From positions 124,001 to 188,000 of the forward strand of contig NZ_JAPSHY010000001.1 of NCBI RefSeq assembly GCF_031179285.1: 64,000 bases of DNA. The letters run 5' to 3'. This DNA comes from Microbacterium sp. (GTDB taxonomy: Bacteria > Actinomycetota > Actinomycetes > Actinomycetales > Microbacteriaceae). Position 1 is the first letter of the stretch; every line of letters begins with the position of its first letter. The notes below the pieces were generated by a model. It was not told the DNA's origin and did no database searches. It saw nothing but the letters and a program-made list of their open reading frames with translations. Of this stretch, positions 37,890 to 46,478 are shown in pieces. Both the position numbers and the translations under genes were made by a program.

Positions 37890-38060
37890 CGCTGAGCCTG
37901 CAGACCATCCCGCCGGGGACTCCTCAGGAGCGCGGGAGTCCTCGTCACTCGGCACCTCGTCCGAGGGCTCTTCGCCGTTCAGTTCGGCGACGTCGCCGGG
38001 CAGGGCGGCCTTGACGGCATCCACCTGCTCCTGGGTGTACCCGCAGCGAACAGTTCTGGG
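37890..38060 (-). pseudogene. Possible remnant of a small protein gene
   Basis: In the 263-base ilvC-GNAT gap one minus-strand frame reads like protein: RCGYTQEQVDAVKAALPGD, then VAELNGEEPSDEVPSDEDS. It has no credible start upstream (an in-frame stop precedes it), and downstream it runs into the ilvC terminator. It looks like the decayed C-terminal part of a small acidic protein. The parent family is not recognised. Chance coding in high-GC DNA is the alternative. Confidence 0.3.
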
Positions 38061-38084
38061 CCGAGCGTCGTGGACACGTCACGA

Positions 38085-38549
38085 TCAGAGTTCGCGGATG
38101 TAGATCAGCATGCGATAGTCGGTCCCCGGCTCGATGTTGACGAAGCCATGGCGCTCGTAGAAGCGGCGCGCATCCGTGTCGATCTCGTCCACGTTGATGT
38201 GCATCTCGCCTCCGTCGCGCCGGCGGACCTCGGCGATCGCGCGCTCGAGCAGCGCGGTGCCGATGCCGTTCGCTCGCAGGCTGGGGCGCACATAGAGCTC
38301 GTCCAGCACGGCCAGCGGTCCGTCGCAGTACACCGTCGGTCGAAGCGTCACCACGGCGTACCCGTCGGGATCGGCCGTGTCGCCCGCGAGCAGAACGAAC
38401 GCCGCGGGATCGGCGATCAGCCGGCGGAATCGAGGCAGCAGCACCTCATAGGTCGGAGTCGGCGTCTCGAATTCCACCGCGAAGTCGACCTGGAGACGTG
38501 CCGCGATCGGTGCGTCCTCGACAGTGGCCAGAGAGATCGCTTCCATCAC
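38085..38549 (-). CDS. GNAT-family N-acetyltransferase
   Basis: A 154-residue acetyltransferase with the acetyl-CoA loop RANGIGTALLERAI at about residues 98-111. It is preceded by the strand LAVLDELYVRPSL and followed by INVDEIDTDARRFYERHGF, where the tyrosine is the usual general acid. The substrate is unknown. An AAGGAACC site precedes the ATG. It is divergent from the small membrane protein pair, with 104 bases between. Confidence 0.85.
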   Translation of the reverse strand: MMEAISLATVEDAPIAARLQVDFAVEFETPTPTYEVLLPRFRRLIADPAAFVLLAGDTADPDGYAVVTLRPTVYCDGPLAVLDELYVRPSLRANGIGTALLERAIAEVRRRDGGEMHINVDEIDTDARRFYERHGFVNIEPGTDYRMLIYIREL

Positions 38550-38641
38550 GGTTCCTTCCGTCGCAGGCGTTGTCGCTCACCATGTTCCCCTGGGAGGGGC
38601 GGCGCTGGGAAGAGGGCGATCGCGATGCCCCCGCGCGGCCG

Positions 38642-38647
38642 TAGTGT
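38642..38647 (+). promoter_or_regulatory. Putative leaderless -10 box of the 151-residue membrane protein
   Basis: TAGTGT, then six bases (GGTGTC), then ATG. The hexamer is identical to that of ftsK. Confidence 0.5.
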
Positions 38648-38653
38648 GGTGTC

Positions 38654-39109
38654 ATGACCTCCGATCCCGATGACGCGCTGACGTGGGAGGGCGACGATGC
38701 CGCGTCCGACCGCGCTGCCGCGTTGCCGAAGGGGTGGAACGCGGTGGGGAAGGGCAGCGGGAGTGAGGCTCGCGCCGGTACGGCCGAGAACGCCTCGCCC
38801 CGTGAGGCGGCGCCATTGAGCACGCCGATGCTGGTCGCGGTGGGCGTCATCGGCGGCGTCTATCTGCTCTACACGGTGGGATGGGTCGTCGGAGGGCTGC
38901 GGCTGAAGCCCCTGACCACGCTGATCGTCGCTGACGCGATGTTCGTGCCCTGGTTCCTGCTCGCCGTCGCCGCGCCCGCGCTCTGGTTCGTCACCTGCTG
39001 GCTCCTCACGCGGGGGAGAGCCTCCTGGATGCGCATGCTCGTGCTCCTGCTCGGCGCCGTGCTGCTGGTGCCTTGGCCGTTCGTCACCGTGGGGGTGATC
39101 GGAGCGTGA
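38654..39109 (+). CDS. Three-helix membrane protein, unknown function
   Basis: A 151-residue protein. The first 55 residues are hydrophilic and acidic (MTSDPDDALTWEGDDAASD), followed by membrane helices at about 58-80, 92-118 and 124-150. The motif LPKGWNAVGKG precedes the first helix. Homologues in this group are sometimes mislabelled as DNA polymerase III gamma/tau fragments; nothing in the sequence supports that. The stop overlaps the next start (GTGA), so the two small membrane proteins are probably made together. Confidence 0.7.
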   Translation: MTSDPDDALTWEGDDAASDRAAALPKGWNAVGKGSGSEARAGTAENASPREAAPLSTPMLVAVGVIGGVYLLYTVGWVVGGLRLKPLTTLIVADAMFVPWFLLAVAAPALWFVTCWLLTRGRASWMRMLVLLLGAVLLVPWPFVTVGVIGA

Positions 39110-39468
39110 GCGGGCCGGCACGCGGCGACGCCGCAGCCGCGCCGAGTCGCGGCGCACCGCTTTGGCTGACGTGGATCGTCATCGGCGGCGCGGGACTGCT
39201 GTACGCCTACGCGGTGTGGAATGCGATCGCGCATCTGGTCTCGTTCCTCTCCAGCGGTTTGACCGTCGTCGGCTGGGTGGCACTGCTGTTCGGCGTCGTG
39301 TTCCCGATCATCGTCTTCGCGCTCGCGCTCGCTGTCGGGCGTCGGCGCGATGTCGGCGCGCTCGCCCTGCTGCTGCTGACGGGCCTCGGCGTGGTGGCGG
39401 TGTTCTGGCTGAGCCTGCTCGGATACAGCGTGCTCAACATGGACGACCTGGTCGACGTTTCGCTCTGA
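39106..39468 (+). CDS. Four-helix small membrane protein, unknown function
   Basis: A 120-residue protein starting at a GTG that overlaps the previous stop. A short Ala/Gly/Arg-rich N-terminus is followed by hydrophobic helices at about 18-40, 43-68 and 75-110 (WVALLFGVVFPIIVFALALA is the strongest). The GRRRDVGALAL turn gives a positive inside loop. Translational coupling to the preceding membrane protein suggests a complex of the two. The role is unknown. Confidence 0.7.
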   Translation: MSGPARGDAAAAPSRGAPLWLTWIVIGGAGLLYAYAVWNAIAHLVSFLSSGLTVVGWVALLFGVVFPIIVFALALAVGRRRDVGALALLLLTGLGVVAVFWLSLLGYSVLNMDDLVDVSL

Positions 39469-39588
39469 CGCTGCGCGTCACACGGAACGGGGTGGGAAGC
39501 CCCTCCGGTACAGTGGAAGCGATCGCGCCCCCACGGTGTGCGGCGCATCGGCCCCTCCCGTCTGCCGTGCTGCCCCGAAGGATCCACT

Positions 39589-41193
39589 GTGCCGAAACCC
39601 GTTGTGCTCATCGCCGAAGAACTCTCTCCTGCCACGATCGAGGCTCTGGGTCCCGACTTCGACGTCCGCAACGTCGATGGCACCGATCGGGATGCTCTCT
39701 TCGCCGCGCTGACGGACGCGGATGCGGTGCTGGTCCGCTCGGCGACGAGGATCGACGAGGAGGCGCTGAGCCACGCGCCGAAGCTCAAGGTCGTCGCGCG
39801 CGCCGGTGTCGGGCTCGACAACGTCGACATCAAAGCAGCGACGACCGCCGGTGTCATGGTCGTGAACGCTCCGACGTCGAACATCGTCTCCGCTGCCGAA
39901 CTCACCGTCGGGCACATCCTGAGCCTCGCCCGTCGCATCCCGGCCGCACACGCCTCGCTCGCCTCCGGTGCGTGGAAGCGCAGCTCGTTCACCGGGGCGG
40001 AGCTGTTCGAGAAGACCGTCGGCATCGTCGGGCTCGGTCGCATCGGTGCCCTGGTCGCTGCGCGCTTGGCGGCCTTCGACATGCGAGTGGTCGCCTACGA
40101 CCCCTACGTGACCTCCGCCAGGGCGCAGCAGCTCGGCGTGCAGCTGCTGAGCCTCGACGAGCTCGTCGCCGAGTCGGACTTCCTCACCATCCACATGCCG
40201 AAGACGCCCGAGACGACGGGGATGATCGGCGCCGAGCAGTTCAAGGCCATGAAGCGGACCGCGTTCGTGGTGAATGTCGCGCGGGGTGGCTTGATCGATG
40301 AGACCGCGCTGCGCGACGCTCTCGTCGCCGGCGAGATCGCCGGCGCCGGCCTCGATGTCTTCACCTCTGAGCCGCCGGCGGAGGGTGGTTCCGCACGTGC
40401 GCTGCTCGATCTTCCGAATGTCGTGGTGACCCCGCACCTCGGTGCGAGCACCGAGGAGGCGCAGGAGAAGGCCGGCGTCTCGGTCGCGCGCTCCGTGCGG
40501 CTCGCTCTCGGCGGCGACCTCGTGCCGGATGCCGTGAACGTCGCCGGCGGTGTGATCGACCCCTACGTGCGCCCCGGCATCTCGCTGGTCGAGAAGCTCG
40601 GCCAGATCTTCGCCGCCCTTGCGACGTCGCCGCTCACGAGCCTCGACGTCGAGGTGCACGGCGAGCTGAACGACTACGACGTGAGCGTGCTGAAGCTCGC
40701 GGCGCTGAAGGGCGTGTTCACGAACATCGTGAGCGAGACCGTGTCATACGTCAACGCGCCGCTTCTGGCGGAGCAGCGCGGCGTCGCCGTTCGCCTGCTC
40801 CAGGATGACGTGAGCGACGAGTACCGCAACGTCATCACGCTGCGCGGCGCTCTCTCAGACGGGTCGCAGCTCTCCGTCTCAGGCACGCTCACCGGCCCCA
40901 AGCAGATCGAGAAGCTGGTCGGGATCAATGACCACGCGCTCGAGCTTCCGATCGAGAAGCACCACGTGGTGATGCTCTACACCGATCGCCCGGGAATCGT
41001 CGCCGTCTACGGACAGAAGTTCGGCGAGGCAGGCATCAACATCGCCGGCATGCAGATCGCTCGCGAGGCGGCCGGAGCGCAGGCGCTCAGCATCCTCACG
41101 TTGGACTCGCCGGTGTCGGAAGAGGTCCTCGAAGACGTGCAGAGCGCGATCGAGGCGGACCTGTTCCGTCAGATCGAGATCACCGAGGCGTGA
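39589..41193 (+). CDS. serA: D-3-phosphoglycerate dehydrogenase
   Basis: First enzyme of serine synthesis. It is 534 residues long, the long actinobacterial type with a substrate/ACT tail. Segments are VARAGVGLDNVDIKAAT (about residues 70-86), the NAD motif GLGRIGALVAARL (about 145-157), the catalytic Arg in VNVARGGLIDE, and His in VTPHLGAST. The C-terminal ACT domain (about 460-534) begins HHVVMLYTDRPGIVAVYG and is the likely serine-feedback site. GTG 39589 has GAAGGAT in front. A TACAGT box about 75 bases upstream is a possible promoter. Confidence 0.95.
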   Translation: MPKPVVLIAEELSPATIEALGPDFDVRNVDGTDRDALFAALTDADAVLVRSATRIDEEALSHAPKLKVVARAGVGLDNVDIKAATTAGVMVVNAPTSNIVSAAELTVGHILSLARRIPAAHASLASGAWKRSSFTGAELFEKTVGIVGLGRIGALVAARLAAFDMRVVAYDPYVTSARAQQLGVQLLSLDELVAESDFLTIHMPKTPETTGMIGAEQFKAMKRTAFVVNVARGGLIDETALRDALVAGEIAGAGLDVFTSEPPAEGGSARALLDLPNVVVTPHLGASTEEAQEKAGVSVARSVRLALGGDLVPDAVNVAGGVIDPYVRPGISLVEKLGQIFAALATSPLTSLDVEVHGELNDYDVSVLKLAALKGVFTNIVSETVSYVNAPLLAEQRGVAVRLLQDDVSDEYRNVITLRGALSDGSQLSVSGTLTGPKQIEKLVGINDHALELPIEKHHVVMLYTDRPGIVAVYGQKFGEAGINIAGMQIAREAAGAQALSILTLDSPVSEEVLEDVQSAIEADLFRQIEITEA

Positions 41194-41206
41194 GGCGCGG
41201 GGTCTC

Positions 41207-41749
41207 TCACGCGGTGGCCCTCAGCACCAGCTCGATCAGCTGACGCAGCTCTGCGCCGTTCGGCACGAGCCGCTGCGGACCGTGCACGTCGAGCGAATTG
41301 TTGAAGTACAGTCCGTCGCTGACGAGCATCACGAGGTCCAGGCTCGCCGTGTCGCGCACGTACGGGCGAATGGCTTCTGCCCAGCGTCCGCGGGTGCGGC
41401 GCAGTCCGTCCGCCGCCGGTATCGATCCGCCCTGGGCCAGCCGGGACGCGGCGATGAGGGCGCGGTCGAGGGCATCGTCCTCCATCACCGAGGTGCGGAC
41501 GTAGTAGGCCACAGGACCCTCGGATGCCGCAGCCATCCGTTCCAGATCGACGGTGGTGAGTGCGTCGAGGCGCTCGAGGATCCCGTGGATGAGATCGTCC
41601 TTCGAGCCGAAGTGGTACAGCAACCCGCCCTTCGAGACCCCGGCGGCTTTCGCCGTCGCATCGAGCGTCGCGGCACGCTCGCCGTCGGCGATCAGGATCT
41701 TCTCGAAGGCATCGAGCACGCGCTCACGCGCCAGCGGGGGTCGGGGCAT
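41207..41749 (-). CDS. TetR-family transcriptional repressor
   Basis: A 180-residue repressor with an N-terminal HTH at about residues 8-52 (LDATAKAAGVSKGGLLYHFG then SKDDLIHGIL) and a helical ligand-binding domain that I do not recognise further. It is divergent from a 14-helix efflux pump, the usual arrangement for a repressor of multidrug export. An inverted repeat lies between the two genes. Confidence 0.92.
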   Translation of the reverse strand: MPRPPLARERVLDAFEKILIADGERAATLDATAKAAGVSKGGLLYHFGSKDDLIHGILERLDALTTVDLERMAAASEGPVAYYVRTSVMEDDALDRALIAASRLAQGGSIPAADGLRRTRGRWAEAIRPYVRDTASLDLVMLVSDGLYFNNSLDVHGPQRLVPNGAELRQLIELVLRATA

Positions 41750-41777
41750 CGCATCCTCGTTCCGGTCGGATTCTGTT

Positions 41778-41801
41778 ACTATACCAGCTGGACGGTTTAG
41801 T
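41778..41801 (+). promoter_or_regulatory. TetR operator candidate
   Basis: ACTATACC-N8-GGTTTAGT is an inverted repeat with 7 of 8 arm positions matching. It lies between the divergent tetR (29 bases away) and MFS (35 bases away) start codons. A TATAGT -10-like box for tetR lies inside the left arm on the minus strand, consistent with autorepression. Confidence 0.7.
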
Positions 41802-41835
41802 TACGTCCGATGATGTCCACAGAAGAGGTGTTCCG

Positions 41836-43371
41836 ATGACCAGTACAGCGTCGATCCCCACGGCGGAGACGGACGCGCCCCGGGTCGGCGTGCGCGGCTG
41901 GCTCGCGCTCGTCGTCCTGATGCTTCCCGTACTGCTGGTCTCGGTCGACAACACGGTGCTGAGCTTCGCACTTCCGGAGATCTCGATCGCTCTCGCGCCG
42001 ACCGGCGCCGAGCAGCTGTGGATCATCGATGCGTACCCGCTCGTGCTCGCCGGCCTCCTCGTGACGATGGGAACCCTGGGGGACCGGTTCGGTCGCCGTC
42101 GGATGCTGCTCATCGGCGCGACCGGCTTCGCCGCCGTCTCCGCGCTGGCGGCGTTCGCACCTACTGCCGGGCTGCTCATCGCAGCCAGGGCGCTGCTCGG
42201 CTTCTTCGGAGCGATGCTCATGCCTTCTACGCTCTCGCTGCTGCGATCGATCTTCCGCAACAGGGATCAGCGTCGCATGGCCATTGCGGTGTGGGCGTCG
42301 GCGTTCTCCGCCGGGTCGGCTCTCGGGCCGATCGTCGGGGGATTCCTGCTCGAGCATTTCAGTTGGGGTTCGGTGTTCCTCGTGGCGGTGCCGGTGCTCA
42401 TCCCGTTGCTCATCGCAGCCCCGTTGCTCGTGCCGGAGAGCCGAGACCCGACCCCCGGCCGTATCGATCCGGTCAGCATCGCGCTGTCGATGGCGGCCAT
42501 GATTCCCGTCGTCTACGCGATCAAGGCGTTGGCTGTCGACGGGCCGACGGCCGCCGCCGGCGGATGGATCCTGCTCGGTCTCGCGATGGGCACACTGTTC
42601 GTACGGCGCCAGCTCCGGGCGGAGGTCCCGATGCTCGAGATGTCGCTGTTCCGTCGCGGTTCGTTCTCGGGTGCGATCCTCGTGAATCTTCTGAGTGTCG
42701 TCGCCCTCGTCGGTTTCCTGTACTTCGTGTCGCAGCATCTGCAGCTGGTTCTCGGACTGTTGCCCATGACGGCGGGTTTCGCGCTCGTGCCCGGGATGGT
42801 GGCGATGATCATCGCGGGCCTCACGGTCGTGCCCATCTCGCGCCGGGTCCCCGCGCACGTGCTGGTGCCGGGCGCTCTGGTGTTCTCCGTGGCGGGCTAC
42901 CTGATCGTCGCCGCCACCAACCACGAGCACGGTGTCGCGCCACTGATCATCGCTTTCGTCGTGCTCGGCGTCGGCATCGGAGCTGCCGAGACCATCTCGA
43001 ACGAGCTGATCCTCTCCAGTGCGCCCGCCGAGAAGGCGGGGGCCGCGAGCGCCGTGTCCGAGACCGCATACGAGCTGGGGGCGGTGCTCGGCACGGCCGT
43101 CCTGGGCGGGATCATCACGGCGTTCTACCGCGGGGCCCTGGCGCTGCCGGATGGCTTGCCCGCCGACGCGGCCACCACGGCGAGCGAGACCCTGGCCGGT
43201 GCCTACACGGCAGCGGACGCGCTGCCGGCCGACCTCGGCGATGCGCTCTGGAACGCCGCGGCTGCCGCGTTCGGGTCGGGCGTGACCGTGACCTCCCTGA
43301 TCGGGGCGGGGCTGGTGATCGCTGCGGGTGTCATCGCCGCCGTCACACTGCGCTCGGGGCGCGTTCACTGA
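41836..43371 (+). CDS. DHA2-family MFS drug transporter (14 helices)
   Basis: A 511-residue H+-antiporter of the EmrB/QacA type. Motif C-like and family segments include LPVLLVSVDNTVLSFALPEI (N-terminus), IDAYPLVLAGLLVTMGTLGD, and RFGRRRMLLIGA. The C-terminal half has FALVPGMVAMIIAGLTVVP. The SVDNTVLSFALP stretch is characteristic of DHA2 members that export quaternary compounds or antibiotics. A GAAGAGGTG site precedes the ATG. It is controlled, by inference, by the divergent TetR repressor. Confidence 0.9.
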   Translation: MTSTASIPTAETDAPRVGVRGWLALVVLMLPVLLVSVDNTVLSFALPEISIALAPTGAEQLWIIDAYPLVLAGLLVTMGTLGDRFGRRRMLLIGATGFAAVSALAAFAPTAGLLIAARALLGFFGAMLMPSTLSLLRSIFRNRDQRRMAIAVWASAFSAGSALGPIVGGFLLEHFSWGSVFLVAVPVLIPLLIAAPLLVPESRDPTPGRIDPVSIALSMAAMIPVVYAIKALAVDGPTAAAGGWILLGLAMGTLFVRRQLRAEVPMLEMSLFRRGSFSGAILVNLLSVVALVGFLYFVSQHLQLVLGLLPMTAGFALVPGMVAMIIAGLTVVPISRRVPAHVLVPGALVFSVAGYLIVAATNHEHGVAPLIIAFVVLGVGIGAAETISNELILSSAPAEKAGAASAVSETAYELGAVLGTAVLGGIITAFYRGALALPDGLPADAATTASETLAGAYTAADALPADLGDALWNAAAAAFGSGVTVTSLIGAGLVIAAGVIAAVTLRSGRVH

Positions 43372-43434
43372 CCACTACGCTGGATGCACGCCCGCCGGTG
43401 CCGGATCGCGGGCGATCCCGCTGCAAGGAGTGTC

Positions 43435-44481
43435 ATGTCGCGTGTCGTGAAGCTGGCCGTCATCCCGGGTGACGGCATCGGCCCCGAGGTCATCGCGGAA
43501 GCGGAGAAGGTGCTCGACGCCGTCACCGCAGCAAGCGACGTCTCCTTCGACAAGACCCGCTTCTCGCTCGGCGCCGCGCGCTTCCTCGAGACCGGCGACA
43601 CACTCACCGACGCCGACCTCGAGGCGATATCCGCACACGACGCGATCCTGCTGGGCGCCGTCGGCGGCACCCCCGGCGACCCGCGGTTGAAGGATGCCAA
43701 CATCGAGCGCGGACTGCTGCTGAGATTGCGCTTCACGCTCGACCACTACGTGAACCTTCGTCCCTCGAAACTCTTCGCCGGAGCCCCGGGGCCGCTGTCG
43801 AACCCCGGGGAGATCGACTTCGTGGTGGTCAGGGAGGGCACCGAAGGCCCGTATGTCGGCAACGGAGGAGCGATCCGCAAGGGCACTCCGCACGAGGTCG
43901 CCAACGAGACGTCGGTGAACACCGCGTTCGGCGTGGAACGCGTGGTGCGCTACGCCTTCGACCTCGCCGAGCGGCGAAGGAGACGGCTCACGCTCGTCCA
44001 CAAGACCAACGTTCTCGTCAACGCCGGTGCCATCTGGCAGCGCATCGTCGACGAGGTGTCCCGTGAGCACCCCGAAGTCGAGGTCGACTACCTGCATGTG
44101 GACGCGGCGACCATCTTCCTCGTGACCGATCCCTCTCGATTCGACGTGATCGTCACCGACAACCTGTTCGGTGACATCCTCACCGATCTCGCCGGTGCGG
44201 TCACGGGAGGCATCGGCCTGGCGGCATCCGGCAACATCAACCCCGACGGCGCGTTCCCGTCGATGTTCGAACCGGTCCACGGATCCGCTCCCGACATCGC
44301 AGGCATGCAGAAGGCCGACCCCACCGCGGCGATCCTCTCGGTCGCACTGCTGCTCGATCACCTGGGACTCTCCGCCGAAGCCGTCCGGGTCACCGCGGCC
44401 GTGGAGGCCGACATCGCGGAGCGGAACGGTGTATCGCGCACCACGGGCGAGGTCGGCGCGGCGATCACCGCACGGCTCTGA
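43435..44481 (+). CDS. leuB: 3-isopropylmalate dehydrogenase
   Basis: An NAD-dependent oxidative decarboxylase of leucine synthesis. It is 348 residues long. [20 protein letters not shown] opens the protein, [19 protein letters not shown] contains the substrate-binding arginines and tyrosine, and the metal aspartates lie in [15 protein letters not shown] (about residues 240-254). GSAPDIAG and the NAD-binding [13 protein letters not shown] follow. AAGGAG supports the ATG at 43435. A TACGCT box at 43376 is a possible -10. ilvE follows, so late leucine steps are grouped. Confidence 0.95.
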   Translation: MSRVVKLAVIPGDGIGPEVIAEAEKVLDAVTAASDVSFDKTRFSLGAARFLETGDTLTDADLEAISAHDAILLGAVGGTPGDPRLKDANIERGLLLRLRFTLDHYVNLRPSKLFAGAPGPLSNPGEIDFVVVREGTEGPYVGNGGAIRKGTPHEVANETSVNTAFGVERVVRYAFDLAERRRRRLTLVHKTNVLVNAGAIWQRIVDEVSREHPEVEVDYLHVDAATIFLVTDPSRFDVIVTDNLFGDILTDLAGAVTGGIGLAASGNINPDGAFPSMFEPVHGSAPDIAGMQKADPTAAILSVALLLDHLGLSAEAVRVTAAVEADIAERNGVSRTTGEVGAAITARL

Positions 44482-44559
44482 GCCGCTGAAGCCGCGCGAT
44501 GACAGGCGTAGGCTGGAACAGCGCGACGGAGCGCAGAACCACGAGGAACGGATGACGAC

Positions 44560-45660
44560 ATGACGACCATCGATGCGACTGCGGTCGTTGCCCCGCTCGA
44601 CTTCGCTGTGACGAAGAATTTGCAGGCGGCGACTCCGGCACGCCTGGCCGAGGTGCTGGAGGATCCCGGCTTCGGCGTGACCTTCACCGATCACATGGTC
44701 GACATCTGCTGGTCGGTCAAGGGCGGTTGGCACCGGCCGCGCGTGCAGCCGTACGGACCCATCGCGCTCGACCCGGCGGCGTCCGTCCTGCACTACGCGC
44801 AGGAGATCTTCGAGGGCATCAAGGCGTACCGCCACGCCGACGGCTCCATTCACACGTTCCGCCCTGACCGCAACGCCGCGCGGCTGCAGGCGAGCGCACG
44901 GCGCCTGGCACTGCCCGAGCTGCCGGAGGAGTACTTCATCCAGTCTCTGCGCGAGCTCATCGCCGTCGACGGTCGCTGGGTGCCCTCCGGTGCCGATCAG
45001 AGCCTGTACCTGCGGCCCTTCATGTTCGCCAAGGAGGCGTTCCTGGGCGTCCGTGCCGCTCAGAAGGTGGCCTACTACGTCATCGCGAGCCCTGCGGGCG
45101 CGTACTTCGCCGGGGGTGTCAAACCCGTGCGGATCTGGCTCTCCGACGACTACGCCCGCGCCGGGCGGGGCGGTACCGGCAAAGCGAAGACCGGTGGCAA
45201 CTACGCATCGAGTCTTCTTCCGCAGGCCGAGGCGAGTGCCAAGGGCTGCGACCAGGTCGTGTTCCTCGACGAGCACCGCAACGTCGAGGAGCTCGGCGGC
45301 ATGAACATCGTCTTCGTCTTCAAAGACGGCCGGGTCGTCACCCCTCAGTCCGACAGCATCCTCGAGGGGATCACCCGTGACTCGCTGCTCCAGCTCGCCG
45401 AGGATCGGGGATACACCGTCGAGCGCCGGGCGATCTCGATCGACGAATGGCGTGACGGTGTGGCATCGGGCGACATCGTCGAGGTGTTCGCGTGCGGTAC
45501 CGCCGCCGTGGTGACCCCGATCGGTGCTCTGGTCGGTGATGCTTTCGACGAAGCCCAGCCGCTCGGCGAGCTGGCCCTGTCGCTGCGCGAAGAGCTCACC
45601 GACATCCAGTACGGGCGTCGCGAAGACCGCCACGGCTGGCTGCTGCGCCTGGACGCATGA
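44560..45660 (+). CDS. ilvE: Branched-chain-amino-acid aminotransferase
   Basis: This fold-type IV PLP aminotransferase carries out the last step of Val/Ile/Leu synthesis. It is 366 residues long. The PLP lysine is in KAKTGGNYASSLLPQAEA (about residues 208-225). YAQEIFEGIKAYRHADGSI and LYLRPFMFAKEAFLGVRAA are family signatures, and EVFACGTAAVVTPIG is the C-terminal cofactor loop. A TAGGCT at 44509 gives a possible promoter with a leader of about 40 bases. It lies 78 bases after leuB. Confidence 0.95.
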   Translation: MTTIDATAVVAPLDFAVTKNLQAATPARLAEVLEDPGFGVTFTDHMVDICWSVKGGWHRPRVQPYGPIALDPAASVLHYAQEIFEGIKAYRHADGSIHTFRPDRNAARLQASARRLALPELPEEYFIQSLRELIAVDGRWVPSGADQSLYLRPFMFAKEAFLGVRAAQKVAYYVIASPAGAYFAGGVKPVRIWLSDDYARAGRGGTGKAKTGGNYASSLLPQAEASAKGCDQVVFLDEHRNVEELGGMNIVFVFKDGRVVTPQSDSILEGITRDSLLQLAEDRGYTVERRAISIDEWRDGVASGDIVEVFACGTAAVVTPIGALVGDAFDEAQPLGELALSLREELTDIQYGRREDRHGWLLRLDA

Positions 45661-45689
45661 TCCGGCGGCCCGCGGGTCACACCGATAGA

Positions 45690-45695
45690 TAGGCT
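45690..45695 (+). promoter_or_regulatory. Putative leaderless -10 box of the FAH-family gene
   Basis: TAGGCT, then six bases (GGTCGG), then the GTG start. Confidence 0.5.
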
Positions 45696-45701
45696 GGTCG
45701 G

Positions 45702-46478
45702 GTGAAGATCGCCCGATTCAGCCACAACGACGCCATCACCTACGGAATCGTCGACGAGCAGGACCTCGTCGTCCTCGCCGGGGACCCGCTGTTCGCCGGC
45801 TACGAGCCCACCGGAGCCCGGGTGCCGCTCGCGGACGCCGCGCTGCTCGCGCCGGTGATACCTCGGTCGAAGGTCGTCTGCGTCGGCAAGAACTATCACG
45901 ATCATGCGGCCGAGATGGGCGGGGTGGCTCCGGAGGAACCGCTCCTGTTCCTCAAGCCCAACACCTCCGTGATCGGTCCTGGTGACACGATCGTGCGCCC
46001 CACCCTGTCGGCGCAGACGGAGTACGAGGGCGAACTCGCCGTCGTGATCGGCCGGATTGCGAAGAACGTCAAGGCCGAGGATGCGCTGGACTATGTGCTG
46101 GGCTACACGATCGCCAACGACGTCACCGCGCGCGACCTGCAGCGCAAGGACGGGCAGTGGTCGAGAGCGAAGGGGTTCGACACGTTCTGTCCCCTCGGGC
46201 CGGTGATCGAGACCGACTTCGACCCGGCATCCGCGACCATCGAGACCCGGGTGAACGGCGAGGTGCGCCAGCAGGCGCCGCTCACCGACATGATCCACTC
46301 CGTCCCGGCGATCATCGAGTACGCCTCGGCGGTGTTCACGCTGCTTCCCGGGGACGTCATCCTCACCGGCACACCGGCGGGCGTCGGCACGTTCGTCGCC
46401 GGTGACACGGTCGAGGTCGAGATCTCAGGTCTGGGGATCCTGCGCAACAGCGTGCGCGACGCACTTCCGGTGTCATGA
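45702..46478 (+). CDS. Fumarylacetoacetate hydrolase family protein
   Basis: A 258-residue FAH-fold hydrolase or isomerase. VGKNYHDHAAEMGG begins the catalytic domain at about residue 64. The metal-binding glutamates are in YEGELAVVIGR, the aspartate is nearby in ANDVTARDLQRKDGQW, and ILTGTPAGVGTFVAGD is the closing signature. Many such proteins act on aromatic-pathway products or oxaloacetate; no substrate is suggested by the context. It is coupled to the next gene by an ATGA overlap. The GTG start sits at leaderless spacing. Confidence 0.85.
   Translation: MKIARFSHNDAITYGIVDEQDLVVLAGDPLFAGYEPTGARVPLADAALLAPVIPRSKVVCVGKNYHDHAAEMGGVAPEEPLLFLKPNTSVIGPGDTIVRPTLSAQTEYEGELAVVIGRIAKNVKAEDALDYVLGYTIANDVTARDLQRKDGQWSRAKGFDTFCPLGPVIETDFDPASATIETRVNGEVRQQAPLTDMIHSVPAIIEYASAVFTLLPGDVILTGTPAGVGTFVAGDTVEVEISGLGILRNSVRDALPVS

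Noticed and set aside
41797..43368. 523-codon minus-strand open frame over the DHA2 transporter
   Set aside because: The Arg/Glu/His-rich translation is the reverse image of membrane helices; not a protein.
43375..45633. 752-codon minus-strand open frame over leuB and ilvE
   Set aside because: Antisense shadow. Composition follows the complementary codon positions of leuB/ilvE.
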